The translations under genes and the position numbers were made by a program. The notes below the pieces were generated by a model that worked only from the letters and a program-made list of their open reading frames with translations, was not told where the DNA came from and did no database searches. Positions 39,165 to 48,874 of a stretch of 64,000 nt of DNA are shown here, piece after piece (within the stretch, counting starts at the first letter, position 1; each line of letters opens with the position of its first letter). Source of the DNA: Oleiagrimonas sp. C23AA (GTDB lineage: Bacteria > Pseudomonadota > Gammaproteobacteria > Xanthomonadales > Rhodanobacteraceae); contig NZ_JAARLY010000006.1 in NCBI RefSeq assembly GCF_011759385.1, positions 124,001 to 188,000 of the forward strand, written 5' to 3'.

Positions 39165-39524
39165 AGCTTCGACTCCTGGCAGTGTTCGTGCGCCCGCTGA
39201 GCGACCTGAGCGCCCCCCGCGACCACCGTACCGCTCCCCACCGTTCCGCTCAAGGAGAGAGCCATCGCGACGCCGGTTTCGGTAAAACGGCTTGTGGACA
39301 AGGGAGACGCAGTATCGGAGCGGCGCGCCAAATTTTCCTTGGGCACACCGCGCTCTCTTTAGCGCTGCGTGGCATAGACTGATGTGCTGGCAGTGCCGAA
39401 GCCATCGTGCAGGCGTCGACCGAGGTCCGCTTCCGACCCAAAGCGGTCATTCTTGGCGTAAGCCGCGAAATATAGGCAGACTGCGACGACATCGGCTCAT
39501 TGCACGGTTCAGGAGGAACCTGCC
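39165..39524. other. Divergent promoter region, RusA-like operon and Gabija-like operon
   Basis: About 360 bp. The gajA-like ribosome site AGGAGG (39511-39516) is at its right end, and the RusA-like site GGAG at its left. A CCGACCCAAAGCGGTCATT motif near 39436 is the same intergenic relic as at 30400. No small gene is supported. Confidence 0.5.
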
Positions 39525-41543
39525 ATGTATCTCAAACAAATCGAAGCCAAGAACTTCAGGTTGCTGCACGACGTCCAGTTGCTTCTGGAGGATCAAGCCA
39601 CCGTTATCGTCGGACGCAATAACAGCGGCAAGACATCCTTAACGGAAGTGATGAAGCGCCTTCTGTCTGATGCCTCTCCCTCTTTTTCCTTGGAGGACTT
39701 CTCGTTCTGCTGCTACGACCAGTTCTGGAATTCCCATCTTCGAAAATCCGAGGGTGAGGACGAGGCGGAGATAAGGAAGATATTGCCTGTAATAGAAGTG
39801 CGCCTTCATTTTTCGTATGAACAGGACGAGCACCTTGGCCTCCTCAGCGAGTTGATTGTCGACCTCGAGCCCGAATGTACGCAGGCATTGGCCGTCGTCC
39901 GGTACGCACTCAAGGACGGGAAGCTGCCCGAACTGTTTGGAGACTTTGCGGAGACGGACGAGGACGCAAGACCAGACTTCTTTCGCCTCCTCCGCGACCG
40001 GATTCCCGCGCTTTACGAAACAACATTCGTCGCCGTCGATCCAAACGATGCGACCAACGAGAAGGTCATCGAACGGTCGACGCTGAGGAAACTATGCCTC
40101 GGCGGCTTCATCAGCGCACAGCGGGGGCTGGATGATGCAAGCCAAAAAGAGCGCGTGGTTATCGGCAAGGTGCTCGAAAACCTGTTCTCGACAGCCAAAA
40201 GCAACACCGACGACACGGACAACCACGCCATCGCCGAGGAGCTTGAGGTTGCGGTTAAGTCCATCCAAGAAAAGATGGGCGATGACTTCAACGAGAAGCT
40301 CGACCAACTGCTTCCCGCGCTGTCGCTATTCGGTTATCCGGGGCTCAATGATTCCAAGCTCCTGACCGAAACGACTCTCGACGTCGCCAAGCTCCTGACC
40401 AACCACACAAAAGTCCGGTATACCGGATCCGATGGGATTCATCTTCCCGAGGCCTATAACGGCTTGGGAACGCGCAACATCATTCTGATCCTTCTGCAGC
40501 TCCGGGAGTTCTTCAAGCTCTATCTTGCGATGGAGCCCAGGCCCTCGGTGCACCTTGTTTTCATTGAGGAGCCCGAGGTCCACCTGCACCCGCAAATGCA
40601 GGAAGTCTTCATCCGCAAGATCACGGAGATCGCATCGGCGTTCAACGAAGAAACCGGCGAATCGTGGCCCGTGCAGTTTGTCGTTTCGACCCACTCGTCA
40701 CATGTCGCCAATGAGGCTCACTTCGAGACGATCCGGTACTTCCTGGCTTCCGCGGACGATAACGGCGCCATGAGCACCAAGGTCAAGGATCTGAGGAAGG
40801 GGCTTGCTGGAAAGCCTGAACCAGACCGCAGCTTCCTGCATCAGTACATGACCCTTACCCGGTGTGATCTCTTCTTCGCGGACAAGGCAATCCTTGTTGA
40901 GGGCACAACCGAAAGACTGTTGCTCCCAAGGATCATCCGAATGCTAGACAGAGACCTCGCGGAGGGAAAGAAGCTTAGTAGCCGGTATCTCTCCGTCGTC
41001 GAGGTTGGCGGCGCATACGCGCACATATTCTTCGACCTCGTCAACTTCCTTGAACTTCGGACCTTAGTCATCACCGACCTCGACAGCGTAAAGTCCAACG
41101 GTGCCGGGAAATTCGTCGCCTGCCAGGTGTCGCAGGGACAGAAGACGAGCAACGCCTGCCTGAAATCTTGGTACAGCAACAAAGACATCACTCCGGCGGA
41201 ACTGTTAGCGGTCGGGGATGCCGCCAAGACCAAAAGTCGGCTGCGGCTTACTTACCAGTGTCCCGAAGCAGAGGCGGGACCTTGCGGCCGCAGCTTCGAA
41301 GACGCGTTCATGCTGGCCAACCCTGAGCTTTTCCCGTTGCCAGGGCCTAGCGATGAGGAGAAGGAAACCCAGGCGTGGGAAAGAGCGAGAGAGGAGAAGA
41401 AGTCCGCATTCGCACTTACGCATGCCCTATCGGAGAACGATTGGAACATCCCGCGCTACATCCGCTGCGGGTTGGCATGGCTCGCCGAAGGCGATCCGTC
41501 CCCTGTGCCCATCCCTCCTGGCGATGTTGGAGCGGCGGCATGA
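39525..41543 (+). CDS. gajA: OLD-family ATPase/TOPRIM nuclease, GajA-like
   Basis: The 672-residue protein has an SMC-like ABC ATPase: Walker A VGRNNSGKTSL at residue ~29, Walker B/D-loop VFIEEPEVHLHPQM around 350, and switch VSTHSSHVAN around 390. A C-terminal TOPRIM nuclease follows: Glu in AILVEGTTERLLLP near 460 and the DxD in VITDLDS near 517. It is coupled to a UvrD-like helicase gene, which defines class 2 OLD proteins and the Gabija antiphage system. GajA nicks phage DNA when nucleotide levels fall (established for the Bacillus system). It is longer than Bacillus GajA (~580 aa), so the exact subtype is open. AGGAGG lies 8 nt before the ATG. Confidence 0.85.
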   Translation: MYLKQIEAKNFRLLHDVQLLLEDQATVIVGRNNSGKTSLTEVMKRLLSDASPSFSLEDFSFCCYDQFWNSHLRKSEGEDEAEIRKILPVIEVRLHFSYEQDEHLGLLSELIVDLEPECTQALAVVRYALKDGKLPELFGDFAETDEDARPDFFRLLRDRIPALYETTFVAVDPNDATNEKVIERSTLRKLCLGGFISAQRGLDDASQKERVVIGKVLENLFSTAKSNTDDTDNHAIAEELEVAVKSIQEKMGDDFNEKLDQLLPALSLFGYPGLNDSKLLTETTLDVAKLLTNHTKVRYTGSDGIHLPEAYNGLGTRNIILILLQLREFFKLYLAMEPRPSVHLVFIEEPEVHLHPQMQEVFIRKITEIASAFNEETGESWPVQFVVSTHSSHVANEAHFETIRYFLASADDNGAMSTKVKDLRKGLAGKPEPDRSFLHQYMTLTRCDLFFADKAILVEGTTERLLLPRIIRMLDRDLAEGKKLSSRYLSVVEVGGAYAHIFFDLVNFLELRTLVITDLDSVKSNGAGKFVACQVSQGQKTSNACLKSWYSNKDITPAELLAVGDAAKTKSRLRLTYQCPEAEAGPCGRSFEDAFMLANPELFPLPGPSDEEKETQAWERAREEKKSAFALTHALSENDWNIPRYIRCGLAWLAEGDPSPVPIPPGDVGAAA

Positions 41544-43294
41544 GTGCGGTGCCCGAGGCTAGCCCTGCACTGATTGCCGCACGGGAAGCGGAAGCGCTTG
41601 TCGCACAAAGCCTGCAGGATCATCGCAATTTCCTGCTCGAAGCCGGCGCCGGTGCGGGCAAAACCTATTCGCTGGTGGAAGCACTCAAGTACCTCATCGA
41701 GCATGAGGGCCCCAAGCTGCGCAGGAACCACCAGCGCATCGCCTGCATCACCTACACCAATGCGGCCACGGCAGTCATCAATAGCCGTATCGACAGCAAC
41801 CCACTGGTCGTCGTCGACACCATCCACGCTTTCTGTTGGTCGCTGGTCAGGAGATTCCAGCCAGCGCTGAGGCCACTGATCGCGGTCATGCTGGAATGGG
41901 AAGAGAAGTTGGCCGAGGCTGACGGAATCGGTAGTCGGATCGTCGAATATGAACTCGGCCACCGCCGCGTCACCGCCGACGCCGTCACCTTGCACCACGA
42001 CGACGTCCTAAGACTGATGGTCTCGCTGCTCCCGAACGTGAAGTTCCAGGCGCTTCTCGCGCAACAATACCCGTTCGTATTGATAGACGAGTACCAGGAC
42101 ACGGACGCCGCGGTAATGACCGGCATGAGTAAGCATCTGCTCGGACGCGCAACCGGCCCGATGATCGGTCTGTTCGGCGACCACTGGCAGCGCATCTACG
42201 ACAAGACATGCGGCCACGTCACCCATGAAGCACTGACGGAGATCGGCAAGAAGGCGAACTTCCGCTCAGCGACCAGGATAGTCGATGTCCTGAACAGGAT
42301 GAGGCCAGAGTTGCCACAAGCGGTAATGGACGAGGGTTTCGTTGGCTCGGCAATGGCGTTTCACACCAATGCCTGGCAAGGCGAGCGTCGATCCGGAGCG
42401 GGAGGCGGGCACTGGAGAGGCGATCTACCTGCCGATGTCGCCCATGCCTATTTGGCAACGCTAATCAAGAAGCTGGAAGGGGACGGTTGGGACCTGACTC
42501 CCCCGCGAACCAAGGTACTCATGCTCACCCATAACGTCTTGGCTTCGGAGCAGGGCTACGATTCGATCAGCAAGATCTTTTCCTATACGGATCAGTACAT
42601 CAAGAAGGAAGATCCGCTTATAGCGTTCTTTTGCGACGTGCTCGAACCCGCTTGCACGGCTTTCCATCACAAGCGGTTCGGAGAAATGTTCTCGTTGCTG
42701 GGCGGGCCGGCGCCTGCCGTCTCTTCGCATGCGGACAAGTTCGCATGGTCCTCATCGATGGACGGCCTCATCAGGATCAGACTCGACGGGACCATAGGCC
42801 AAGTACTGGACTACATGCTCAAGCATGCGCGTCCGCAACTGCCAGACGCTTTGCTCGATGCGGTTCACGAGGCCGATGAATGGAATGGCGAAGAGGGGGG
42901 GGAGCCGCCACGCCGGGTCCGGCAGCTCCGGCAATTGCGGGATGTTCCCTACAAGGAAGTCATCGCCCTAGACAGGTTTATCGACGGCCATACTCCGTTC
43001 GCAACTAAGCACAGCGTGAAGGGTGACGAGTTCGAAAACGTCCTGATCGTTCTAGGGCGTGGCTGGAATAAGTACAACTTCGACCAATTCCTGCAGTGGT
43101 CGGCTGAGGGAGCCCCGGCCGGCAAGCAGGATGCATTCGAGAGGAACCGCAACTTGTTCTATGTGTGCTGTTCCCGCCCGACAACACGCTTGGCGCTGAT
43201 CTTCACGCAGGAGCTTTCCGACGCCTCATTGGCGGTGCTCGACAACTGGTTCGACGGCGCAATGGAGCCCGCTCCTGCGCCACAGGAGGACTGA
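41540..43294 (+). CDS. gajB: UvrD/PcrA-like helicase, GajB-like
   Basis: A 584-residue superfamily 1 helicase: motif I EAGAGAGKTYS near residue 39, Ia ITYTNAATAVI, motif II LIDEYQDTD near 182, motif III GDHWQRIY, motif V KHSVKGDEFENVLI, and motif VI LFYVCCSRPTTRL. Its ATG overlaps the gajA-like stop (ATGA), so the products are made together. In Gabija GajB binds GajA and is needed for full defence. Motif V keeps KG-FE instead of the common H.KGLE. Start at 41540 is fixed by the coupling; the frame is open further upstream inside gajA. Confidence 0.85.
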   Translation: MSAVPEASPALIAAREAEALVAQSLQDHRNFLLEAGAGAGKTYSLVEALKYLIEHEGPKLRRNHQRIACITYTNAATAVINSRIDSNPLVVVDTIHAFCWSLVRRFQPALRPLIAVMLEWEEKLAEADGIGSRIVEYELGHRRVTADAVTLHHDDVLRLMVSLLPNVKFQALLAQQYPFVLIDEYQDTDAAVMTGMSKHLLGRATGPMIGLFGDHWQRIYDKTCGHVTHEALTEIGKKANFRSATRIVDVLNRMRPELPQAVMDEGFVGSAMAFHTNAWQGERRSGAGGGHWRGDLPADVAHAYLATLIKKLEGDGWDLTPPRTKVLMLTHNVLASEQGYDSISKIFSYTDQYIKKEDPLIAFFCDVLEPACTAFHHKRFGEMFSLLGGPAPAVSSHADKFAWSSSMDGLIRIRLDGTIGQVLDYMLKHARPQLPDALLDAVHEADEWNGEEGGEPPRRVRQLRQLRDVPYKEVIALDRFIDGHTPFATKHSVKGDEFENVLIVLGRGWNKYNFDQFLQWSAEGAPAGKQDAFERNRNLFYVCCSRPTTRLALIFTQELSDASLAVLDNWFDGAMEPAPAPQED

Positions 43295-43620
43295 CCACAC
43301 AAAAAGGGGACTGAGGGAATTAAGTTTTTTCGAGCGACTGCTTCTGGCCGATTTCGGCCGTCTGCCGTTTGTGCTCTGCCGTATCTAGGGATAGAGAAGT
43401 GCCGCGTCATCGGCCTGTGAGCCTGACATGTGTGTCGGCGTGTGCCTGACGCGCTGTCGGATCAGACCTGACTCGGCGGCAGTGTCAGTGTGGCGTTGTG
43501 AGCGCTCGGCGTATGTAGGGCTAAGCCGATTCAAGAGGTAAGAGATGAGACGTTGCTTGCGGAGGGCAGCTGCTCTTAGTGCCTGGGTGCGGCATAGATC
43601 CGTGCCTACCAAACTCGTGC
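43295..43620. other. Intergenic region between convergent Gabija and XRE genes
   Basis: About 325 bp with an A/T-rich patch and a T6 run (43325-43330) just after the helicase gene. No clear hairpin terminator or gene is supported. Confidence 0.4.
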
Positions 43621-43944
43621 TCAGCGCTTTGCTTTTGCCTTCAATTGGCTTGCCATCTTTCGTTGATCTGCCGGCGACATGTTCGAAACGGCAAGAATGA
43701 TATCTGCGAGCACGTCGGTGTCTGCCAGCAGCCAGGCCAACGGTACTCCAAGCTCCTTGGCGAGCTTGCCGGCCGTCGCGAAGTCAGGTTCAGAAGTTCC
43801 TAGTTCGTACCTTGTCACCCTGCTGGACACGACATCCTCCGAGAGCCCAATCCTCCTGCCCAGCTCGCGCTGAGAGATGTCCAATGCCAAGCGCGACTGC
43901 CTCAAGCGCTTGGTAAACATACTGCGAGGATCTGTTCGTGACAT
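43621..43944 (-). CDS. XRE-family transcriptional regulator
   Basis: A 107-residue protein with an N-terminal Cro/CI helix-turn-helix (FTKRLRQSRLALDISQRELGRRIGLSEDVVSSRVTRYE, described by position: residues ~10-47), followed by LAKELGVPLAWLLAD and a short basic C-terminal tail. AAGG precedes the ATG at 43944. It is divergent from the lasso TonB-receptor gene; two palindromes sharing a CTACA...TGTAG core lie in the 395-bp space between them and are its likely operators. It may autoregulate and control either the receptor/isopeptidase genes or only itself (inference). Confidence 0.88.
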   Translation of the reverse strand: MSRTDPRSMFTKRLRQSRLALDISQRELGRRIGLSEDVVSSRVTRYELGTSEPDFATAGKLAKELGVPLAWLLADTDVLADIILAVSNMSPADQRKMASQLKAKAKR

Positions 43945-44000
43945 GAGCCTTGGAGAGTCATTCCTATGTGTACAGGATGACTTCCTGAGCCCTGAAATGT

Positions 44001-44137
44001 ATGCTACATTATCTGTAGCATCAGTAAAGCGGCGCTGTTGTCGCAGTGATCGAACCGCCGCACGCCGACTTATGTACCTGGGCCTCGCTGCTTGCAGCGG
44101 CGCGTCGTTTTGCCCTTAGCGCTACATTTAATGTAGC
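44001..44137. promoter_or_regulatory. Two palindromic operators between XRE and TonB-receptor genes
   Basis: Site 1 is ATGCTACA-TTATC-TGTAGCAT at 44001-44021. Site 2 is GCTACAT-TTA-ATGTAGC at 44121-44137. Both are perfect inverted repeats with the same CTACA/TGTAG half-site and about 118 bp centre to centre. Site 1 is ~57 nt upstream of the XRE start; site 2 is ~200 nt upstream of the receptor start. The remaining part of 43945-44339 shows no gene. A dimeric HTH regulator, most simply the XRE protein, is the expected binder. Confidence 0.65.
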
Positions 44138-44339
44138 TAATGATTGCTAGACGCCCGCTTTACAAGCGGGACCTGGGTGTATGCGAGGAACGGTGGGGAG
44201 GGGCGGTGACAGTGAGCAGGGCGAAGTAGCGATGTCGTCGATGGGGTTCTGCTCAGGCAGATCTAGCCCATGTCATGGCTGGCCTCGGAATCACCGAATC
44301 GGCAGGCCTAAAAAGCTAATCAAGGGGAGGGAGCGCAGC

Positions 44340-46727
44340 ATGCGGACAAACACGTTACGAAGGTCCTTTTTTGTCACCACATTCGTGGTCGCCGTCGGAA
44401 CCAGCGGGTGGGCGAGCGCGCAGGACACGGTTACAACCAAGGAACAGGGCAGGGCGCCAGCCGCGGGCACACAGAGCCATCCGCCCAGTGATGCACCGGC
44501 AGCGGCCTCATCGGCGCCGACGAATCTGCAGGTGATCACCGTCACCGGCACACGCATTCGCGGTGGGGTGACGCCATCGCCGGTGATCCGCATCGGCAGC
44601 GAGCAGATCAAGCAGGAGGGCTTCGCGGACCTGGGCGAGGTCATCCGCAGCGTGCCGCAGAATTTCTCCGGTGGGCAGAATCCCGGCATTGCGGCGGGCG
44701 CCACCGGCGGCGGGCAGGGTAACCAGAACATTACCGGCGGTTCGGGCCTGAATCTGCGCGGGCTGGGGCAGGATGCATCGCTCACGCTACTCAATGGCCG
44801 GCGCATGTCCTACGGCGGGTTCACGCAGATGGTGGATATCAGCGCCATCCCGGTGGAAGCCGTGCAACGCATCGAGATTGTGGCCGATGGCGCGTCGGCG
44901 ATTTATGGCTCCGATGCCGTCGGCGGTGTGGGCAACGTGATACTGCGCCGGGATTTCAACGGCGTGACCGCAAAAGCGCGCTACGGTAGTGCCTCCGATG
45001 GCGGGCTGACCACACATGAGTACACGCTGGTGGGCGGCACCACGTGGTCCACGGGCGGGTTGATCGCGACATGGAAGCAAAGCAAGAACGATCCGATCTA
45101 CGCCAGCCAGCGCGACTACGCCAAGCGCATGTACGCGCCTTCCACGTTGTACCAGGAAGGGCGCTTGCGCAGTGGCTTGCTCAGCCTGCATCAGTCGCTG
45201 GGGGATAGCGCCGAGTTGCGTCTGGATACCTTTCACACCCGGCGCGACATCTTCACCGACCAGGGCAACGCCACCAACTACGAGCACAACGCACCGAAGA
45301 CGATCACCTCGCTGGTGTCGCCCAATCTGGATGTCTATCTGCCCGGTGACTGGACCATGTCCCTCGGCGGAAGTTGGGGGCGCGAGCACACCGATGTGCG
45401 CTACACCGTGGTGACGCCCGCCACCGGCCTGTCCACGCTCTCGCGCACCGGCTATCGCAACCGAAGCCGCGACTACGAGCTGGGCGCTGAGGGGCCGCTG
45501 TTTTCACTGCCCGGTGGCGAGACGCGGCTCGCCGTGGGGCTGGGTTACCGCAGCAATGCCTTTCAGGATCGCAACCTGATAAGCGGCTACACGCAGGTCG
45601 ACGGCAAGGTGAGCAGTCGCTTCGCCTATGCCGAACTCAACATGCCGTTGATCGGGCCGGATCAGGGTGTGTCCGGCGCGCGGCGGTTCGAGCTGACCGG
45701 GGCCATCCGTGGTGAGGATTACGACAGCTTTGGTGGTGTCACCACCCCCAAGTTGGGGCTGCTCTACAGCCCCAATGCCGACCTGACGTTGAAGGCCTCG
45801 TGGGGCAAGTCGTTCAAGGTGCCCACGCTGTCGCAGCAGTACCTGACGCGCGATGCCTATCTGTTTCCTGCCGCCGCGCTGGGCGGGTCCGGCTACGCCC
45901 CGGACGCCACGGTGCTCTATCTCACCGGCGGCAACCCGAACCTCAAGCCGGAGCGGGCGCGCACCTGGAGTGCTTCGCTTGCCTTTCATCCCGAGGCGGT
46001 GAGCGGTCTGGAGGCACAGCTGAGCTGGTTCAGCGTGGACTACACCGACCGGGTGGTGCAGCCATTGGTGCCTGCCCAGGCCCTGAGCAACCCCGCGTTC
46101 GCCCCGTTTATTCAGCAGGCGCCTTCGGCGGCAGCGTTGGCACAGCTGCTACAGGGCTTTCGGTTTACCAATGCCACCGGGGTGCCCTACGACCCCGACA
46201 AGGTGGTGGCGGTGGCGCCCAATCTCTTCATGAACACCTCGCGGCAACGCGCCCGGGGGCTGGATGCCTCTGGCTCGTATCGGTTTGATTTGGCGGCGGG
46301 GCGCTTCACGCTGCGCGGCTCGGCCAGCTGGTTGCACAGCACGCAGAAAAATTCATCGGAGCAGCCTTCCTACGACCTGGCCGGCACATTGTTTTACCCC
46401 GCCAAGCTCAACAGCCGCGTGGGCGTGGTATGGCAGCGCGGTGGCTTCACGGCCTCGCTGTTTGGCAACTACAAGAGCGGGGTGACCAATACCGCCGATG
46501 GCAGCAAGGGGGCTTCGTTCACCACCTTCGATACCACGCTGCGTTACGACACCGGAGCAAGTGGCGATGCCTGGTCAGACGTGGCACTGGAGCTGTCCGT
46601 GCAGAACGTTCTCAATCGCGCCCCGCCGCTGTACGCGGTCACCTCGCGCACCTACGCGCCGTATGACTCGACCAACTACTCGGCGATCGGGCGCTATCTC
46701 AGCCTCTCCGTGTCCAAGCACTGGTGA
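44340..46727 (+). CDS. TonB-dependent outer-membrane receptor of the lasso peptide locus
   Basis: A 795-residue receptor: signal peptide (MRTNTLRRSFFVTTFVVAVG...ASAQ), plug domain from ~55 (VITVTGTRIRGG; LNLRGLGQDASLTLLNGRRM; VEAVQRIEIVADGASAIYGSDAVGGVGNVI), and a 22-strand barrel ending in aromatic Trp (LSLSVSKHW). ATG at 44340 follows an AAGGGGAGGGAG ribosome site. A lasso isopeptidase gene starts 53 nt downstream. In isopeptidase-type lasso loci such receptors are thought to import the lasso peptide, possibly as a nutrient or iron carrier (knowledge plus inference). No TonB box was confidently located. Confidence 0.92.
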   Translation: MRTNTLRRSFFVTTFVVAVGTSGWASAQDTVTTKEQGRAPAAGTQSHPPSDAPAAASSAPTNLQVITVTGTRIRGGVTPSPVIRIGSEQIKQEGFADLGEVIRSVPQNFSGGQNPGIAAGATGGGQGNQNITGGSGLNLRGLGQDASLTLLNGRRMSYGGFTQMVDISAIPVEAVQRIEIVADGASAIYGSDAVGGVGNVILRRDFNGVTAKARYGSASDGGLTTHEYTLVGGTTWSTGGLIATWKQSKNDPIYASQRDYAKRMYAPSTLYQEGRLRSGLLSLHQSLGDSAELRLDTFHTRRDIFTDQGNATNYEHNAPKTITSLVSPNLDVYLPGDWTMSLGGSWGREHTDVRYTVVTPATGLSTLSRTGYRNRSRDYELGAEGPLFSLPGGETRLAVGLGYRSNAFQDRNLISGYTQVDGKVSSRFAYAELNMPLIGPDQGVSGARRFELTGAIRGEDYDSFGGVTTPKLGLLYSPNADLTLKASWGKSFKVPTLSQQYLTRDAYLFPAAALGGSGYAPDATVLYLTGGNPNLKPERARTWSASLAFHPEAVSGLEAQLSWFSVDYTDRVVQPLVPAQALSNPAFAPFIQQAPSAAALAQLLQGFRFTNATGVPYDPDKVVAVAPNLFMNTSRQRARGLDASGSYRFDLAAGRFTLRGSASWLHSTQKNSSEQPSYDLAGTLFYPAKLNSRVGVVWQRGGFTASLFGNYKSGVTNTADGSKGASFTTFDTTLRYDTGASGDAWSDVALELSVQNVLNRAPPLYAVTSRTYAPYDSTNYSAIGRYLSLSVSKHW

Positions 46728-46780
46728 TGTCAGGCCGTCCACTGGCCCGCGCATCGCGGCGCGGGCGAAGGAGCGAGATC

Positions 46781-48862
46781 ATGCGGTTTATGCGTTTACA
46801 CGCGGTCGCCAGGCGGGTGCTGTTTGCATTTGCCTTGGTGACTGGCCTTACCGTCACCCAGCCAACGTGGGCGGTGTCGCCACGCCAGCTGGTGGACATG
46901 GCCGACTTCAGCCACCCGATGGTGTCGCCGGATGGCATGCGGGTAGCCTTTCGAATTACGCGGGCTTCCATCGCTCGCAATACCTACACTTCCACCTGGT
47001 ATGTGCAGCCGATGGATGCGGCCACGCCGCCGCGCCGAGTGGGTGCAGGTGGTGTGCCCCTGCGGGACTCGGCAGGTATCGCGCTACCGGCCAGGGTTGC
47101 CTGGTCACCCGATGGGCGCTGGATCTATTACCGCGCACGCTTGAATGGACGGGTCGATGTGTGGCGTGCGGCCACCGATGGGCAGGGTGCGCAGCGCATG
47201 TCCACGGGTGACGCCAATGTGCGCGCATTCGCCTTGGCTGATGACGGCAAAGTGTTGACGTACAGCGTGGGTCCCACGCGCGACGCTGTCGCCGATGCCG
47301 AGCAGGCCGAGTACGACCAGGGTATTCGTGTCGATCGCTCCACGCCCTTGGGGCAGCCGTTGTTCCGATCGGGGTTCACGGGCGGCCGGTTGGCCACGCA
47401 ACGTCTGGGGTTGATGTTCAACCGCGTGGCGTTGACGGCCCATATCCCCGATCGCTGGGAAGCCGTGGACCTGGCCAGCGGCAAGGTGCGTGATCTTGCG
47501 CATGCCGCACACGCCAAGCCGTCGCTGACGGTGGCGGACATCGTCAAACGGGTACCCCACGCGTGGAAGCTGGCGCAAGACCCTGCAAGCGGGCGTATTG
47601 CCGTGCTGACGCGAACGAAAGCTGCGACCGACCACCCACGTATCGGTCTGCTGATGTTGCCAAGCTTGCGTGCGAAGAACGTGGTCCCGTGCACGGCGGC
47701 GGCATGTACCGGCAAGGCGCTGAGTGACATCAAGTGGAGGCCGAACAGCGACGAAGTGATCTTCACGGTGACGCCTTACGACAACGGCTTTGGGCAATCG
47801 ATCTATCGCTGGAATGTCCAGACTGGCGGCGTGCACCGGGTAGCGTTTTCCAAGGGCTTGCTTGCCGGCGAACGGCGTTGGGTACCGGGGCAGTGTGGTG
47901 TGTCTCGCACGGCGTTGGCGTGCGTGACGGCTACCGCCGCCCGTCCGCCGCGACTGGAGCGCATCGATCTGCGCACGGGCCAGCGAACGGTGATGTTCGA
48001 TCCCAACAGGGTGCTGGCGGGTGATCTTGCCGATATCCATGCGCGGGTGCTGCGCTGGACCGATGCCAAAGGCCGAACATTGACCGGACAGTTCTATCCC
48101 GCGCACCGTGCCGGCAAGAGGCCACCACCGTTGTTCGTTACCTACTACCGATGCATGGGGTTCGCCCGTGGCGGTCCGGGAGATGAGTGGCCGTTGGCGA
48201 GCATGGCGGAGCAGGGGGTCTCCACGCTTTGTATCAATGCGCCGTCATTCTCGCCCAACGCGCGGCAGCGCTACGAGTTGGGACAAGCGGCCGTGGAGAG
48301 CGCCGTGCGGCAGCTGGCATCGGAAGGCCAAATCGACACGAACCGCGTAGGCATGGGCGGGCTCAGCTTTGGTAGCGAGGTGACCATGTGGGCGCTCATT
48401 CACTCGCATGCGATTGCCGCCGCGTCGATGGCATCGCCGACCACGTCGAAGCTGTACTACCTGCTGGGGCGCAATATCGGCAAACCCTTTCTTTCGTTGT
48501 TGCGATCCAACTGGCAGCTGGGCTCACCGGGTCAGACACCTAGGCAGTGGCGGCAGATTGCACCGACCTTGAATCTGGACAAGATTCACGCCCCGATACT
48601 GATGCAGTTTCCCGAGCAGGAGTACATGTTCTCGCTTGGCTATGCCATCCCGCTGATGCTCAGCCATCGTGCGGACCTGTACGTGTTTCCCAATGAGCCA
48701 CACAACAAGTTTCAGCCTCGGCACAAGCTGGCGGTGTACGAACGGAACCTGGATTGGTTCCGGTTCTGGCTGCAGGGCTACGAGGACCCGGCGCCTTCCA
48801 AGCGCACACAGTACAAGCGCTGGCAGGCGATGCGAGAGGCTCTTCACCCGAGTGCGCATTGA
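46781..48862 (+). CDS. Lasso peptide isopeptidase (S9/prolyl-oligopeptidase family, Atxe2-like)
   Basis: The 693-residue exported enzyme would hydrolyse the isopeptide bond of the lasso ring and linearise the peptide. It has a signal peptide ending in QPTWA, a beta-propeller region (SPDG repeats at MVSPDGMRVAF and AWSPDGRWIYY), then an alpha/beta-hydrolase domain. The nucleophile is Ser529 in GLSFGSE, and the base is probably His641 in FPNEPHNK. At the place of the acid, the sequence reads PEQEY (Glu612) where related enzymes are expected to have Asp. AAGGAG precedes the ATG. It forms an operon with the receptor and meets the cyclase gene tail to tail, 12 nt apart. Context is what separates it from generic S9 peptidases. 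Confidence 0.88.
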   Translation: MRFMRLHAVARRVLFAFALVTGLTVTQPTWAVSPRQLVDMADFSHPMVSPDGMRVAFRITRASIARNTYTSTWYVQPMDAATPPRRVGAGGVPLRDSAGIALPARVAWSPDGRWIYYRARLNGRVDVWRAATDGQGAQRMSTGDANVRAFALADDGKVLTYSVGPTRDAVADAEQAEYDQGIRVDRSTPLGQPLFRSGFTGGRLATQRLGLMFNRVALTAHIPDRWEAVDLASGKVRDLAHAAHAKPSLTVADIVKRVPHAWKLAQDPASGRIAVLTRTKAATDHPRIGLLMLPSLRAKNVVPCTAAACTGKALSDIKWRPNSDEVIFTVTPYDNGFGQSIYRWNVQTGGVHRVAFSKGLLAGERRWVPGQCGVSRTALACVTATAARPPRLERIDLRTGQRTVMFDPNRVLAGDLADIHARVLRWTDAKGRTLTGQFYPAHRAGKRPPPLFVTYYRCMGFARGGPGDEWPLASMAEQGVSTLCINAPSFSPNARQRYELGQAAVESAVRQLASEGQIDTNRVGMGGLSFGSEVTMWALIHSHAIAAASMASPTTSKLYYLLGRNIGKPFLSLLRSNWQLGSPGQTPRQWRQIAPTLNLDKIHAPILMQFPEQEYMFSLGYAIPLMLSHRADLYVFPNEPHNKFQPRHKLAVYERNLDWFRFWLQGYEDPAPSKRTQYKRWQAMREALHPSAH

Positions 48863-48874
48863 AGAGCGCACCAC

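Noticed and set aside
39250-39492. 80-codon leftward frame starting near the Gabija promoter, containing MTALGRKRTSV
   Set aside because: The motif comes from an intergenic relic (GACCGCTTTGGGTCGG-like) that recurs at other non-coding places in this window; not a gene.
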